64,000 nt of DNA, taken from Rhodanobacter sp. C05. GTDB lineage: Bacteria; Pseudomonadota; Gammaproteobacteria; Xanthomonadales; Rhodanobacteraceae. The translations under genes and the position numbers were made by a program. The stretch covers positions 372,001 through 436,000 of the forward strand of contig NZ_MUNQ01000008.1 in assembly GCF_002001165.1 (NCBI RefSeq). The letters run 5' to 3'. Below the pieces are notes generated by a model. It was not told the DNA's origin, ran no database searches, and saw only the letters and a list, made by a program, of their open reading frames with translations. This document shows positions 1-13,361 of the stretch, in pieces. Numbering within the stretch: position 1 is the stretch's first letter; the number at the start of each line of letters is the position of its first letter.

Positions 1-26
1 CCACCGGTTGAGGGTGTCTTCAGGTG

Positions 27-41
27 GTTCCTTAAGAACCG
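27..41. repeat. small perfect hairpin downstream of cmk
   Basis: GGTTC and GAACC arms flank a 5-nt loop, in the DNA between cmk and whatever lies beyond the left edge (rpsA follows cmk in many relatives, but it is not in the window). No function can be assigned. Confidence 0.3.
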
Positions 42-60
42 ACCGTCGTCACCGTGGGTC

Positions 61-83
61 AAAATCCCCTGCCGCAGCAGGGG
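61..83 (-). terminator. possible weak intrinsic terminator after cmk
   Basis: Perfect 7-bp stem (CCCCTGC/GCAGGGG, 66-83) with a 4-nt loop. On the minus strand it is followed by ATTTTG, a short T-run. It lies about 36 nt beyond the cmk stop, so it could attenuate or end the cmk transcript. The T-run is poor, so termination would be partial at best. Confidence 0.4.
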
Positions 84-118
84 CGCAGAAACCGCCGCGC
101 AACCGGATCCTTGATGAT

Positions 119-799
119 CTATGGCTGCACGACGGCAAGTACTTTCGCGACGACCTCGTCGATGCCCATCCCGGTGGTATCCACCAGCAAGGCATCCTCG
201 GCAGGCTTGAGCGGCGCGACCGCGCGCGATGCATCGCGGCTGTCACGCGCCTCAATTTCGCGTTGAAGGCCGCCAAGTGTAACGCTGAGTCCCTTTTCCT
301 TCAACTGCTTATAGCGCCTTTTCGCGCGCTCGGCGGCGCTCGCGGTGAGGAAAACCTTGTACGCGGCATCCGGGAAGATCACCGTGCCCATGTCACGTCC
401 GTCAGCAACCAGTCCCGGCGCCTTGCGGAAGCCCAGCTGCAGCGCCACCAGGGCCTCGCGCACCGACGGCATCGACGCGATCGCCGAAGCCGCCGCACCG
501 GCGGTTTCGGTGCGCAACTCGTCGGTGGCATCGTGTCCGTTGACGATGACGCGCGTCGCATCGCCATTCGCAGACGCGCGGAACTGGATTTTGGTGCCCT
601 GGGCACAACGGGTCATCGCATCCACGTCCGACAGATCCAGCCCGGCCATGCCGGCGGCGTAACCTACCGCCCGGTACAACGCCCCGGAATCCAGCAACCT
701 CCAGCCAAGATGTTCAGCCACCAGTGCACTGATGGTGCCCTTGCCCGATCCCGATGGCCCGTCGATGGCAAGTACGGGTACGGGCGAGGCATGACTCAT
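119..799 (-). CDS. cmk: Cytidylate kinase (CMP/dCMP kinase)
   Basis: Cytoplasmic nucleoside monophosphate kinase that phosphorylates CMP and dCMP with ATP in the pyrimidine salvage/supply route. The 226-aa protein has the usual length for bacterial Cmk. The P-loop GPSGSGKGT is at about residues 14-22, and the conserved [12 protein letters not shown] segment near residue 133 is part of the nucleotide-binding core. The ATG at 799 is the only start that keeps a short N-terminus before the P-loop. In relatives cmk is commonly followed by rpsA, which would lie off the left edge. Identification is secure. Confidence 0.95.
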   Translation of the reverse strand: MSHASPVPVLAIDGPSGSGKGTISALVAEHLGWRLLDSGALYRAVGYAAGMAGLDLSDVDAMTRCAQGTKIQFRASANGDATRVIVNGHDATDELRTETAGAAASAIASMPSVREALVALQLGFRKAPGLVADGRDMGTVIFPDAAYKVFLTASAAERAKRRYKQLKEKGLSVTLGGLQREIEARDSRDASRAVAPLKPAEDALLVDTTGMGIDEVVAKVLAVVQP

Positions 800-909
800 G
801 GGTGATTCCTTGGCTGGCAGTCGAAAGCGGAAGTTTAACGCGTTGACCCCGCCTGGAACGCGTGCTATCTAGCCGATCTTCCTGCACTCAAGCCAGCCTG
901 ATTCGCCTT

Positions 910-1167
910 ATGACCGATCTTCGCCGCGAGTTCGAACAAGCCGCCGAGGACATCCAGCGATTGGGTACGCGCCCCGACAACGACACCTTGCTGAAGCTGT
1001 ACGCCCTTTACAAGCAGGGTTCAGAAGGTGACCTGCGCCGGACTCAACCGGGTTTCTTCGACTTCGTCGGCACGGCCAAGCACACGGCATGGGCGCAGTT
1101 GAACGGCGTGCCAGAAGAGGAAGCCATGCGCCGCTACATCGCCCTGGTGCAGCAGTTGCTGGCATGA
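910..1167 (+). CDS. Acyl-CoA-binding protein (ACBP family)
   Basis: An 85-aa protein matching the acyl-CoA-binding fold. It has the helix-2 signature YALYKQGSEGD and the helix-3/4 signature FDFVGTAKHTAWAQLNG, with the lysine and tryptophan the family uses to hold the CoA head group. It would bind and buffer long-chain acyl-CoA in the cytoplasm. The ATG at 910 gives the standard family length of 85-90 residues; the open frame extends upstream but that part has no ACBP similarity. It precedes a fadH-like gene on the same strand, consistent with a fatty-acid metabolism context. Bacterial ACBPs are patchily distributed, so this is a notable but known family. Confidence 0.9.
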   Translation: MTDLRREFEQAAEDIQRLGTRPDNDTLLKLYALYKQGSEGDLRRTQPGFFDFVGTAKHTAWAQLNGVPEEEAMRRYIALVQQLLA

Positions 1168-1253
1168 GCTCGCAGCCTTGAACTAGTTCTGCTGCGCGCA
1201 CGCGACGCTTGCTTTCCAGTACCGAACACCGGCACATTCATACGATCGTTTGA

Positions 1254-3287
<2,034 letters not shown>

Positions 3288-3316
3288 TTCCGCACGTTCT
3301 GGCCTGGCCAGTTACG

Positions 3317-3348
3317 CCGACGCCGCTGTCGGATGGCAGCGGCGTCGG
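3317..3348. terminator. 12-bp GC-rich hairpin after fadH
   Basis: Perfect 12-bp stem (3317-3328 with 3337-3348) and an 8-nt loop, 30 nt after the fadH stop. There is no T-tract on the plus strand, so it is either a Rho-independent-like pause/3' stabiliser for fadH or part of the tail of the divergent small RNA candidate that ends just before it. Confidence 0.5.
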
Positions 3349-3354
3349 GAGCGT

Positions 3355-3480
3355 AAAAAAAGCACCCCGCAGGGAAGACGCATCGATATGGGTTCAGGGG
3401 GGAGTTGAACCAGATATCGTATTTAGCGTCGCTGCGGGGCGAGGGCCGCCGCCACTAGGGGGAGGGGAAGTGGCGGGACG
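3355..3480 (-). ncRNA. Candidate C-rich-loop small RNA (sX13-like)
   Basis: About 126 nt on the minus strand with all parts of an independent small RNA. Stem-loop 1 is 8 bp (3449-3456/3469-3476) with a 12-nt loop made almost only of C and U. The 3' stem-loop stacks four helices (3365-3372/3432-3439, 3377-3381/3426-3430, 3384-3389/3414-3419, 3391-3396/3406-3411) around a loop containing CUCCCCCC, and is followed by UGC and seven U, a good intrinsic terminator. A promoter sits at the expected distance upstream. Known: sX13 of Xanthomonas is a roughly 115-nt RNA with C-rich loops that targets G-rich mRNA motifs. Inferred: this is its homologue or a functional analogue. The lack of any ORF supports an RNA gene. 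Confidence 0.75.
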
Positions 3481-3486
3481 GGAGAG

Positions 3487-3515
3487 AGTTTATGATCGAC
3501 ACGTTAAAGTATCAA
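3487..3515 (-). promoter_or_regulatory. sigma70 promoter of the candidate small RNA
   Basis: On the minus strand, TTGATA (3510-3515) and TAAACT (3487-3492) are separated by exactly 17 bp. The predicted start is near 3480, just before stem-loop 1. The -35 hexamer matches 5 of 6 consensus bases and the -10 matches 4 of 6. It diverges from the LysR gene that begins at 3553. Confidence 0.65.
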
Positions 3516-3552
3516 ATATATATTTAGCGCCTTATTTATTCGATTTCACTAT

Positions 3553-4464
3553 ATGTTTGATTTCCGCCAACTGCGCTACTTCGTTGCTGTTGCCGAGGAA
3601 CTCAGCTTCACGCGGGCGGCATTGCGCCTGCACCTCTCGCAACCGCCACTGTCCCAGCAGATCCAGGCGCTGGAACAGGATCTGGGCGTACGCCTGCTTG
3701 AACGCAACAAGCGCAATGTGGCGCTGACCGAGCCGGGCCGGATCTTCCTGGAACAGGCCCGACAGATCCTGGCCAAGGCCGACGAAGCACGCGGACACGT
3801 GGTTGCCGCGGCCGCCGGTCATAGCGGTCAACTGCGACTGGCTTATACCGTCTCGGTTTCATTTCATCCGGCGCTGCCGCAAGCCCTGCTCCGCTACGGA
3901 CAGATCGCACCGAACGTGCGCCTGCATCTCAGCGAGATGTATACCGAACCCCAATTCGCCGCCTTGCTGGCTGGCCAGATCGATGTCGGCTTTGTGCGTG
4001 ACGAACCGATCCACCCGCAAGATGCGCGCAGCCTGCGCCTGAGCGTGATCGACCGGGAACCCCTGCTGCTCGCCCTGCCCTCCGGCCACGCCTTGTCCGG
4101 CCGCGGCAGCCTGCGCCTCGCCGAGGTGGCGGCCGATTCATTTGTCTCGCAGCCACGCGAGCTGGCAGCCACGCTATACGATCGGCTGGTGAAGCTGGCG
4201 ACCAAGGCGGGCTTCCAGCCATCGATTACCCAGCATGCCCAGCAGATCAACGGCTTGCTCGCCCTGGTGGCCGCAGGCCTGGGATTGGCGCTGGTACCGG
4301 CCAGCATGCGCGCCGTGCGCCTGGCCGGTGTCAGCTACGTGAAACTGGAAGACGCCGATGCCTATCTGCTGCTTGCCGTCGCCAGCCGCAACGACGACCA
4401 CTCACCAGTGCTCCAGCAGTTCCTGTCCACGGTAGCCGAATCGGCTGTCATACCTAGCTTGTGA
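3553..4464 (+). CDS. LysR-family transcriptional regulator
   Basis: 303-aa LysR-type regulator of standard length. The N-terminal winged HTH (residues 1-60) starts MFDFRQLRYFVAVAEELSF and contains the classic SFTRAALRLHLSQPPLSQQI helix-turn-helix. Residues about 90-295 form the periplasmic-binding-like effector domain. LysR proteins usually control a divergent neighbour, but here the divergent unit is the candidate small RNA, with fadH beyond it. The effector and targets cannot be deduced from sequence. The sequence resembles the BenM/CatM/HcaR branch that senses aromatic or organic acids, but I cannot place it further. Confidence 0.9.
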   Translation: MFDFRQLRYFVAVAEELSFTRAALRLHLSQPPLSQQIQALEQDLGVRLLERNKRNVALTEPGRIFLEQARQILAKADEARGHVVAAAAGHSGQLRLAYTVSVSFHPALPQALLRYGQIAPNVRLHLSEMYTEPQFAALLAGQIDVGFVRDEPIHPQDARSLRLSVIDREPLLLALPSGHALSGRGSLRLAEVAADSFVSQPRELAATLYDRLVKLATKAGFQPSITQHAQQINGLLALVAAGLGLALVPASMRAVRLAGVSYVKLEDADAYLLLAVASRNDDHSPVLQQFLSTVAESAVIPSL

Positions 4465-4525
4465 CGGGGCTGGTTAATCGCTATACTTGCGCGCTTACAT
4501 TTTCGTTTAGTGTCAGGAGCTGGCC

Positions 4526-4651
4526 GTGAAGGTGCTTAACTCTTTGAAGTCCGCCAAGGCGCGGCACCGCGATTGCAAGATTGTGCGTCGTCGCGGCAAG
4601 GTGTTCGTGATCTGCAAGAGCAATCCCCGTTTCAAGGCTCGTCAGCGCTGA
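4526..4651 (+). CDS. ykgO: 50S ribosomal protein L36 (type B)
   Basis: 41-aa protein starting at a GTG with an AGGAG just upstream ([16 protein letters not shown]...). It carries the L36 signature [14 protein letters not shown]. Only two of the four zinc-ligand cysteine positions remain (Cys17 and Cys30), which marks the zinc-independent or C-minus paralogue class (E. coli YkgO type) used when zinc is low. In many Xanthomonadales this is annotated simply as rpmJ and may be the only L36; the window cannot tell. A strong terminator follows it. Confidence 0.9.
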   Translation: MKVLNSLKSAKARHRDCKIVRRRGKVFVICKSNPRFKARQR

Positions 4652-4671
4652 TCCCAGCGTAATGAGTCATG

Positions 4672-4699
4672 AAAAGGCCGCACATGTGCGGCCTTTTTT
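4672..4699 (+). terminator. intrinsic terminator after L36
   Basis: GGCCGCACATGTGCGGCC is a perfect palindrome (4676-4693) flanked by four A upstream and six T downstream. It ends the L36 transcript and can act in both directions, so it may also terminate the membrane-protein gene on the minus strand. Confidence 0.9.
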
Positions 4700-4729
4700 G
4701 TGCCCGACATTTGGGTCCGGCATGGTTGC

Positions 4730-5206
4730 TTAGCGGCGCGATGGCATCGGGCGGCACGACAACCAGAACAGCACTCCGGACACGGACAGTGAAACCCAGT
4801 AGTCGCTGGGCGCCGGACCCCACCAGTGGATATGCCACGGAATGTAGCGTGGTGCGAAATGCGCCACGCCATAGGCCGGGTTGAACACGAACCACAGAAA
4901 GTCCTCGGTAATCCAGAACAGCATGATGCAGGCGAACACGCGCGCCTCGGCGCGCCAATTCCAGCGGCCGCTGAAGATCAGCGGGAAATGGAAAAACAGT
5001 CCCATGCATGGGAAAAGCCACGCGTGATAACCGGTCATCGGCCTACTGCCCCAGAAAATATCCAGAAGCCAGTGATGCTCGATGCGCCAGGTCGGCAGGT
5101 TCGCCGCCCAGCCTGCAGCGCCTTCGATCTGGATCTCCACGTTGGCAAAGAAAAAAGCCAGCAGGATGGTCCAGCCGAGCGTCAGCAACAGCACCACGGG
5201 GCGCAT
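4730..5206 (-). CDS. Small integral membrane protein, unknown function
   Basis: 158-aa very hydrophobic, Trp-rich protein with about four predicted membrane segments (for example VVLLLTLGWTILLAFFF at the N-terminus and a segment around the DFLWFVFNP motif). I do not recognise a characterised family. The ATG at 5206 is chosen because a membrane helix follows directly. A GTG at 5257 or a TTG at 5263 that overlaps the upstream stop would give translational coupling to the glycosyltransferase gene and cannot be excluded. Its position directly after a lipid glycosyltransferase suggests a membrane or lipid role, but that is only context. Confidence 0.7.
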   Translation of the reverse strand: MRPVVLLLTLGWTILLAFFFANVEIQIEGAAGWAANLPTWRIEHHWLLDIFWGSRPMTGYHAWLFPCMGLFFHFPLIFSGRWNWRAEARVFACIMLFWITEDFLWFVFNPAYGVAHFAPRYIPWHIHWWGPAPSDYWVSLSVSGVLFWLSCRPMPSRR

Positions 5207-5259
5207 GGAAACTGGCGCTTCTGCTGCAGGCAAGTGTCGTTGATCCAGCAGACGCACGC

Positions 5260-6423
5260 TCAATGATCCACCGGCGTAGCCACTGACTGCTGGCCTGCAA
5301 GCTGGGCCTGCACGATCTCCAGCACACGTCGCGCTGCCTGCGGCTGACCCAGACCGCGCGCACATTCACGCATCCGCGCCAGCCGTTGCGGATCCGCCAG
5401 CAACTGACGTACCCGGTATTCAAGCGAGATCAGGTCGATCGCTTTCAGCGCCGCCCCCTGCTCCAACACGTAGTCCGCATTGCGTTCTTCCTGACCCGGG
5501 ACTGGCGCATACACCACCATCGGCACGCCCATCGCAAGGCACTCGGAGGTGGTCAGCCCACCAGGCTTGGTGATCACCACATCGGAGCAGGCCATCAGCC
5601 GTGCCACTTCGTTGGTGAAGCCGAACGGAAACAGTCGTCCCGGATATTCCGCTGCATAGGTCTTCAGCTTGGCCAGCGCGGCTTCGTTGCGCCCGGCCAG
5701 CGCGATCAGCTGGAAGTCGTGCTCGAGCCGCATCAGCGTAGCTGCCACCTTGTTGAGCTTGCCGACGCCGGCGCCACCACCCATCAGCATGATGGTCTGC
5801 TTGGTCGGATCGAGACCGAAACGCTCGGCGCAGGTCCGGCGATCCTGCGGCTGGGTGAACTCCGGCATCACTGGGATGCCGGTGGTATGGACGCGTCCCG
5901 CTTCGATGCGGTTCGCCTTCATGCGGAAGGCAATTTCATCGCTGGCCGCGAAGAAACCCGTCATGCGTGGAATCACCCACATGCCATGCAGATCAAAATC
6001 GGTGACCTGGACCCACACCGGCACCGTAAACCGCTCGCGCCGGATTTCGTGCATCAGCATTTCGGCGGGCAGGAAGTGTGTGCAGACGATCGCGTCGGGC
6101 GCAAACGCATTGATCGCCTTGCGCAGATCACCCGTACCAAGCCGTTCGATGGCACGTCGCAGCTTCTGCATCGGGCCGTCTGGATCGGCCTCTGAACTGC
6201 GCTGGTACAACACACCCCAAAGTGTCGGGTAGCTGCTGATCAGCGTGATGTAGAAATCGGTGTACAGCTTGCGGAATGCGGACGGCACGTAGTCCATCGC
6301 ATCCAGATGCCTGGTCTCGACATGTGGCAGGCTTGCCTCGGCGGTGAGGCGCAACGCCTCTGCAGCACGCATGTGGCCGGCACCGGCCGAGACGCTGAGG
6401 AACAGGATCTTCTGCTGCGGCAT
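5260..6423 (-). CDS. MGDG-synthase-like glycosyltransferase (GT28)
   Basis: 387-aa glycosyltransferase. The N-terminus, KILFLSVSAGAGHMRAAEAL, is the glycine-rich acceptor/membrane loop typical of monogalactosyldiacylglycerol synthases and of UgtP-type diacylglycerol glucosyltransferases. The C-terminal half (about residues 210-370) has the GT28 donor-binding domain, with the GGGAGVGKLNK segment and TKPGGLTTSECLAMGVPMV. It would transfer a hexose from UDP-sugar to diacylglycerol at the inner membrane. Such glycolipids replace phospholipids under phosphate limitation in some proteobacteria. The donor sugar and processivity cannot be told from sequence. A membrane protein follows, possibly overlapping. 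Confidence 0.85.
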   Translation of the reverse strand: MPQQKILFLSVSAGAGHMRAAEALRLTAEASLPHVETRHLDAMDYVPSAFRKLYTDFYITLISSYPTLWGVLYQRSSEADPDGPMQKLRRAIERLGTGDLRKAINAFAPDAIVCTHFLPAEMLMHEIRRERFTVPVWVQVTDFDLHGMWVIPRMTGFFAASDEIAFRMKANRIEAGRVHTTGIPVMPEFTQPQDRRTCAERFGLDPTKQTIMLMGGGAGVGKLNKVAATLMRLEHDFQLIALAGRNEAALAKLKTYAAEYPGRLFPFGFTNEVARLMACSDVVITKPGGLTTSECLAMGVPMVVYAPVPGQEERNADYVLEQGAALKAIDLISLEYRVRQLLADPQRLARMRECARGLGQPQAARRVLEIVQAQLAGQQSVATPVDH

Positions 6424-6484
6424 GTCGCGGTCCAGGATCAGGTGCCCATCGATGGAGGCGGCTACACCGCCAGCTCGTTATCAG

Positions 6485-6507
6485 GCCGGTCGCATGCGGC
6501 GACCGGC
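6485..6507. repeat. 9-bp hairpin between greA and glycosyltransferase gene
   Basis: Perfect 9-bp inverted repeat (6485-6493 with 6499-6507, 5-nt loop) about 20 nt beyond the greA stop. There is no T-tract in either direction, so it is at most a weak terminator or mRNA 3' stabilising element for the carAB-greA transcript. Confidence 0.35.
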
Positions 6508-6527
6508 ACTTCCCTCAACACGTACTC

Positions 6528-7000
6528 TCACGAATAACGCACACCGGTGATTTCGTAATGTTTGACACCATTCGGCGCGGTGAACTCGAAACTGTCACCC
6601 ACGCTCTTGCCGATCAACGCACGGGCAATCGGTGAAGACACCGCAATCCATCGCTGCTTGATGTCCGCTTCCAGATCGCCAACGATCTGGTACGTGACGG
6701 CCGTGCCGCTGTCCTCGTCTTCCAGATCGACGATGGCACCGAACACCACGCGGTTACCTGGATTGAGCTGGGTGACATCGATCACCTCGGCCGTCGACAG
6801 CAGAGCTTCCAACTGACCGATACGGCCCTCGGTGAAACTCTGTTGCTCGCGTGCCGCGTGATACTCGGCGTTTTCCTTGAGATCGCCGTGCGCGCGCGCC
6901 TCGGCAATCGCCGCGATGATGCGTGGCCGGTCGACCGACTTCAGCCGTTCAAGCTCGGCACGCAGGCGTTCCGAGCCAGCTTTGGTAATGGGGGCGCGAC

Positions 7001-7004
<4 letters not shown>
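6528..7004 (-). CDS. greA: Transcription elongation factor GreA
   Basis: 158-aa protein of standard GreA length. The N-terminal coiled-coil (residues 1-78) enters the RNA polymerase secondary channel; its tip carries the acidic [15 protein letters not shown] segment (Asp and Glu near residues 41-44) that stimulates transcript cleavage. The C-terminal FKBP-like domain follows. The ATG overlaps the carB stop in an ATGA, so the two are translationally coupled; the carA-carB-greA order is conserved in many gammaproteobacteria. Confidence 0.96.
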
Positions 7005-10228
<3,224 letters not shown>

Positions 10229-10229
10229 C

Positions 10230-11357
10230 TCAGCGGGTCTCCTGCATCAGCTTGGCAAACCGGTCAAACAGGTAACCGATGTCGTGGGGACCAGGCGATG
10301 CTTCCGGATGACCCTGGAAGCAGAACGCCGGTCGGTCGGTGAGCGCAAAGCCCTGCAGCGAACCGTCGAACAATGAGCTGTGGGTGACCCGTACATTCGC
10401 CGGCAGCGTCGCCGGATCGACCGCGAAGCCATGGTTCTGCGAAGTGATCAGTACGCGGCCATCGTCCAGATCCTTCACCGGATGATTCGCGCCGTGGTGG
10501 CCGAACTTCATCTTCAGCGTCTTCGCACCCAACGCCAGACCCATGATCTGGTGCCCGAGGCAGATGCCGAACAGCGGAATTTTCGCTTCGAGCAACTGCT
10601 TTGTTGCCTCGATAGCGTAGTCGCAGGCTGCCGGATCACCTGGGCCATTGGAGAGGAACACGCCATCCGGCTTCAGCGCCAGCACCTCGACCGCGGGCGT
10701 CTGCGCCGGCACCACGGTGATGTCGCAGCCCTGCTCGGCGAGCAGGCGCAGAATGTTGTGCTTCACGCCGAAGTCGTAGGCAACGACCTTGAACTGTTTG
10801 GATGGCTGATTGAACGCCGTGCGATCGAGGTCGTAAGTACCTTCGCTCCACTCGTACGACTTGGCGACGCTGACCACCTTGGCCAGGTCCATGCCGTTGA
10901 GCCCGGGAAATGCGCGCGCCTTGGCCAGCGTGGCTTCGACATCGATCTGCTCGCCGGCGACAATGCAACCGGCCAACGCACCCTTGTCGCGCAGGATCCG
11001 GGTGAGCCGACGGGTGTCGATGCCTGCGATCGCCACGATGTCGTGGCGCTTGAGGTAATCAGGCAGGCTTTCGCTGCTGCGCCAGTTGCTGGCCCGGCGC
11101 GGCACGTCGCGCACGATCAGGCCAGCGGCGTGTACGGCGGTGGATTCGGCATCTTCGGCATTGATGCCGGTGTTGCCGATATGCGGATAAGTCAGGGTAA
11201 CGATCTGGCGCGAGTAGGAAGGGTCCGTGAGGATTTCCTGATAGCCCGTCATCGCCGTGTTGAATACGACTTCGCCGATGGTTTCGCCAGTCGCGCCCAC
11301 GGCGTGACCATGAAACACGCTGCCGTCTTCGAGGGCCAGCAGAGCGGGGATAGGCAT
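10230..11357 (-). CDS. carA: Carbamoyl-phosphate synthase small subunit
   Basis: 375-aa glutamine amidotransferase subunit that releases ammonia from glutamine for CarB. The N-terminal domain (residues 1-150) starts [13 protein letters not shown]. The class I amidotransferase domain carries the nucleophile Cys in [17 protein letters not shown] and the catalytic His-Glu in [22 protein letters not shown] is also present. It is first in a carA-carB-greA operon, with a purine-rich ribosome site just before the ATG at 11357. The 213-bp gap to the divergent oxygenase gene should hold its promoter, but I could not assign a convincing one. Confidence 0.98.
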   Translation of the reverse strand: MPIPALLALEDGSVFHGHAVGATGETIGEVVFNTAMTGYQEILTDPSYSRQIVTLTYPHIGNTGINAEDAESTAVHAAGLIVRDVPRRASNWRSSESLPDYLKRHDIVAIAGIDTRRLTRILRDKGALAGCIVAGEQIDVEATLAKARAFPGLNGMDLAKVVSVAKSYEWSEGTYDLDRTAFNQPSKQFKVVAYDFGVKHNILRLLAEQGCDITVVPAQTPAVEVLALKPDGVFLSNGPGDPAACDYAIEATKQLLEAKIPLFGICLGHQIMGLALGAKTLKMKFGHHGANHPVKDLDDGRVLITSQNHGFAVDPATLPANVRVTHSSLFDGSLQGFALTDRPAFCFQGHPEASPGPHDIGYLFDRFAKLMQETR

Positions 11358-11570
11358 AAAATTAACCGCCTTTTGGATGCAGCAAGATCCGCAAGCCGCA
11401 CGATTGCTGGCTTGTGGAGCTCGTTAGGGAAAGGGTCAGGGCGGGTGGAAATGATAAGCGGAGACGCCGTTTCTGTCCACCTTACGAAGCATGAATCATG
11501 CGTTGTCCAACCACTTGCGGCCGATCGGCCGGCGTTACACTAGGCCCTGTTAAATGGAGTTGAATATCCC

Positions 11571-12266
11571 ATGAGTGCTGCTGTCCTGCTCGATCCCGCC
11601 CGACTCGATCGCCCAGATACCACGGTGCAGCAATACCCATTCCCCTTCATGGTGGCCCACGGGCAACTGCCGGATGAAGTGCGCAACGAGCTGGATCGCG
11701 ATTTTCCGAATTATTCCAGTGCCGGATTCTTTCCCTACGATCCGAGCGATTGCGGCCCGTCGGTCAACACACTGATCGCCGACATGACATCGCCGGCGTT
11801 TGCCAGCGCGATCGGCCGGCGGCTTGGGATCGACAACCTCGGCCAGTACCCGACCCTGGTCACATTGTGCCGCCTGCTCAACAAGCGCCACGGCACTATC
11901 CATACCGACAGCAAATCCAAGGTGGCCACCGCACTGATCTATCTGAATGCGCAGTGGCCGGATACCAGCGACGGCTGCCTGCGCTTCCTGCACCAGATCG
12001 ACGACATCGACAGCATCGCCGCACCGGAACTGGCTCCGCTCTACGGCGAATTTGCGGTATTCAAGCGCTGTGAGAACTCCTTCCATGGCCACCTTCCTTA
12101 CGAAGGCGAACGGCGGGTGATCCAGGTCGCCTGGCTCACCAGCGAGGAAGAGAAGTTGCGCAAGACCAAACGCGGCAAATTCTCGCGTGTGTTCAAAAAA
12201 CTGTTCGGCAGGCTCGACACCAAGCTGGGCGCGGGGCGCGACCGCAGCGCATCCCATCGCGACTGA
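11571..12266 (+). CDS. 2OG-Fe(II) oxygenase family protein
   Basis: 231-aa protein with the jelly-roll iron-binding pattern of prolyl-hydroxylase-type 2-oxoglutarate oxygenases: HTDSKS (the HxD pair) near residue 120, a distal His in HGHLPYEG, and the 2OG-binding Arg in RRVIQVAW about 12 residues later. The C-terminal 45 residues are Lys/Arg-rich and lack the fold. Members of this bacterial clade are often in polysaccharide or glycan gene clusters and have unassigned substrates. Here it is a single gene with no pathway context. Confidence 0.75.
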   Translation: MSAAVLLDPARLDRPDTTVQQYPFPFMVAHGQLPDEVRNELDRDFPNYSSAGFFPYDPSDCGPSVNTLIADMTSPAFASAIGRRLGIDNLGQYPTLVTLCRLLNKRHGTIHTDSKSKVATALIYLNAQWPDTSDGCLRFLHQIDDIDSIAAPELAPLYGEFAVFKRCENSFHGHLPYEGERRVIQVAWLTSEEEKLRKTKRGKFSRVFKKLFGRLDTKLGAGRDRSASHRD

Positions 12267-12284
12267 ATCCGCTTTCACCGGCCA

Positions 12285-13289
12285 TCAGCCGGCGAAGTGC
12301 CAAGCCACGAAAATGGCAAACACGCCGTACAACAAGCCTACCGGCAACAGCCAGCGGGCATCGACCTGTCCGCGACGAAACAGCCACCACAGATAAACGA
12401 TGGCCACCGTGGTCATCGCACCGGCCACGATCAACGGCGTGTCGAACAGCCACGGCGTGGCGAACAGCGCCAGCGAACTGGGAATGGTCGCCTGTATCAT
12501 CATCGCGCCAGAGATATTGGCCAGCGCCAGTCGCTCCTTGCCCTGGCGCACCCAGATCAGTGCATTGATGGTCTCCGGCAATTCGGTCGCCACCGGACTC
12601 AGCACCAGCGCGACCAGGTGCGGCGGCAGCGCAAACGCTGTACCAATCGCCTCAAGCTGGCTGACGAACAGCCGCGATGCAGCAGCAATCACCACCAGCG
12701 CCGCAACGGTCTGCGTCACTACCCAGCGCAATGCCGGCTCGGCGTGGGTGGGGCGAAGCTTCAACGGTTCAAGCACTTCTTCTTCAGGCGCACTGTCGTC
12801 ACTGCGCATCTCGCGCCATACGTAAACCGCATAGGCTGCCAGGAAAAGCACGCCCAGCAGCGGCTTGAACGCAAACACGACCAGTCCCAGCCCGACCTTG
12901 ACCACAAAGATCGCCAGAAACCACGACTGATCGCGCGCCAGCCGTTGATGATCGACCCGGATGATCCGGTCGGTCCGCTGCAGCTGTCGACGGTTGTACC
13001 AGAGCGCCACACCAACCACGGCGTAGGCAATTGTGGCCAGGACCAGCGGGCCGCCCAGCGCCGCACCGACGCCGATGTCACGTGCCTCGGGCGTCTTGCC
13101 GAAGATCACTGCGACGAAGGTGACAGCGCTTTCCGGCAGTGCCGTACCAAACGCGGCAAGCACCGTACCGGTCGCGGTCGCTCCGAGTTTGAGCTTCTGC
13201 CCAAACCATTCGACGCCGTTGACGAAGTATTCGCAGGCGAAATAAATCGCGCCAGCCGAGCCGAGAAACAGACACAGGGTAAGCAACAT
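12285..13289 (-). CDS. CaCA-family cation antiporter (probable Mn2+/Ca2+ exporter)
   Basis: 334-aa membrane protein with the two inverted alpha-repeats of calcium/cation antiporters: GTALPESAVTF near residue 48 and ATELPETINALIW in the second half, separated by a charged cytoplasmic loop (about residues 150-190). Each repeat has the G(T/S)xxPE ion-binding signature. The ATG at 13289 is preceded by AGG at good spacing; the longer open frame upstream is the riboswitch leader, not protein. CaCA proteins are usually called Na+/Ca2+ exchangers, but the yybP-ykoY element directly upstream responds to Mn2+ in characterised cases, so manganese export is the likelier role (inference). Confidence 0.85.
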   Translation of the reverse strand: MLLTLCLFLGSAGAIYFACEYFVNGVEWFGQKLKLGATATGTVLAAFGTALPESAVTFVAVIFGKTPEARDIGVGAALGGPLVLATIAYAVVGVALWYNRRQLQRTDRIIRVDHQRLARDQSWFLAIFVVKVGLGLVVFAFKPLLGVLFLAAYAVYVWREMRSDDSAPEEEVLEPLKLRPTHAEPALRWVVTQTVAALVVIAAASRLFVSQLEAIGTAFALPPHLVALVLSPVATELPETINALIWVRQGKERLALANISGAMMIQATIPSSLALFATPWLFDTPLIVAGAMTTVAIVYLWWLFRRGQVDARWLLPVGLLYGVFAIFVAWHFAG

Positions 13290-13301
13290 GGAATGACCTG
13301 G

Positions 13302-13349
13302 ACCGGGCGAACGGAATAACCGATGGCTCAACGACACCGCTCGCCCGGT
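13302..13349 (-). promoter_or_regulatory. expression-platform hairpin before antiporter gene
   Basis: Perfect 9-bp stem (13302-13310 with 13341-13349) lying between the riboswitch aptamer and the ribosome-binding site of the antiporter gene. Its 3' arm ends about 12 nt before the start codon, so alternative pairing could expose or hide the AGG ribosome site. It is probably the switching element; its exact alternative fold is not resolved. Confidence 0.5.
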
Positions 13350-13361
13350 CGGGTAAGCATG

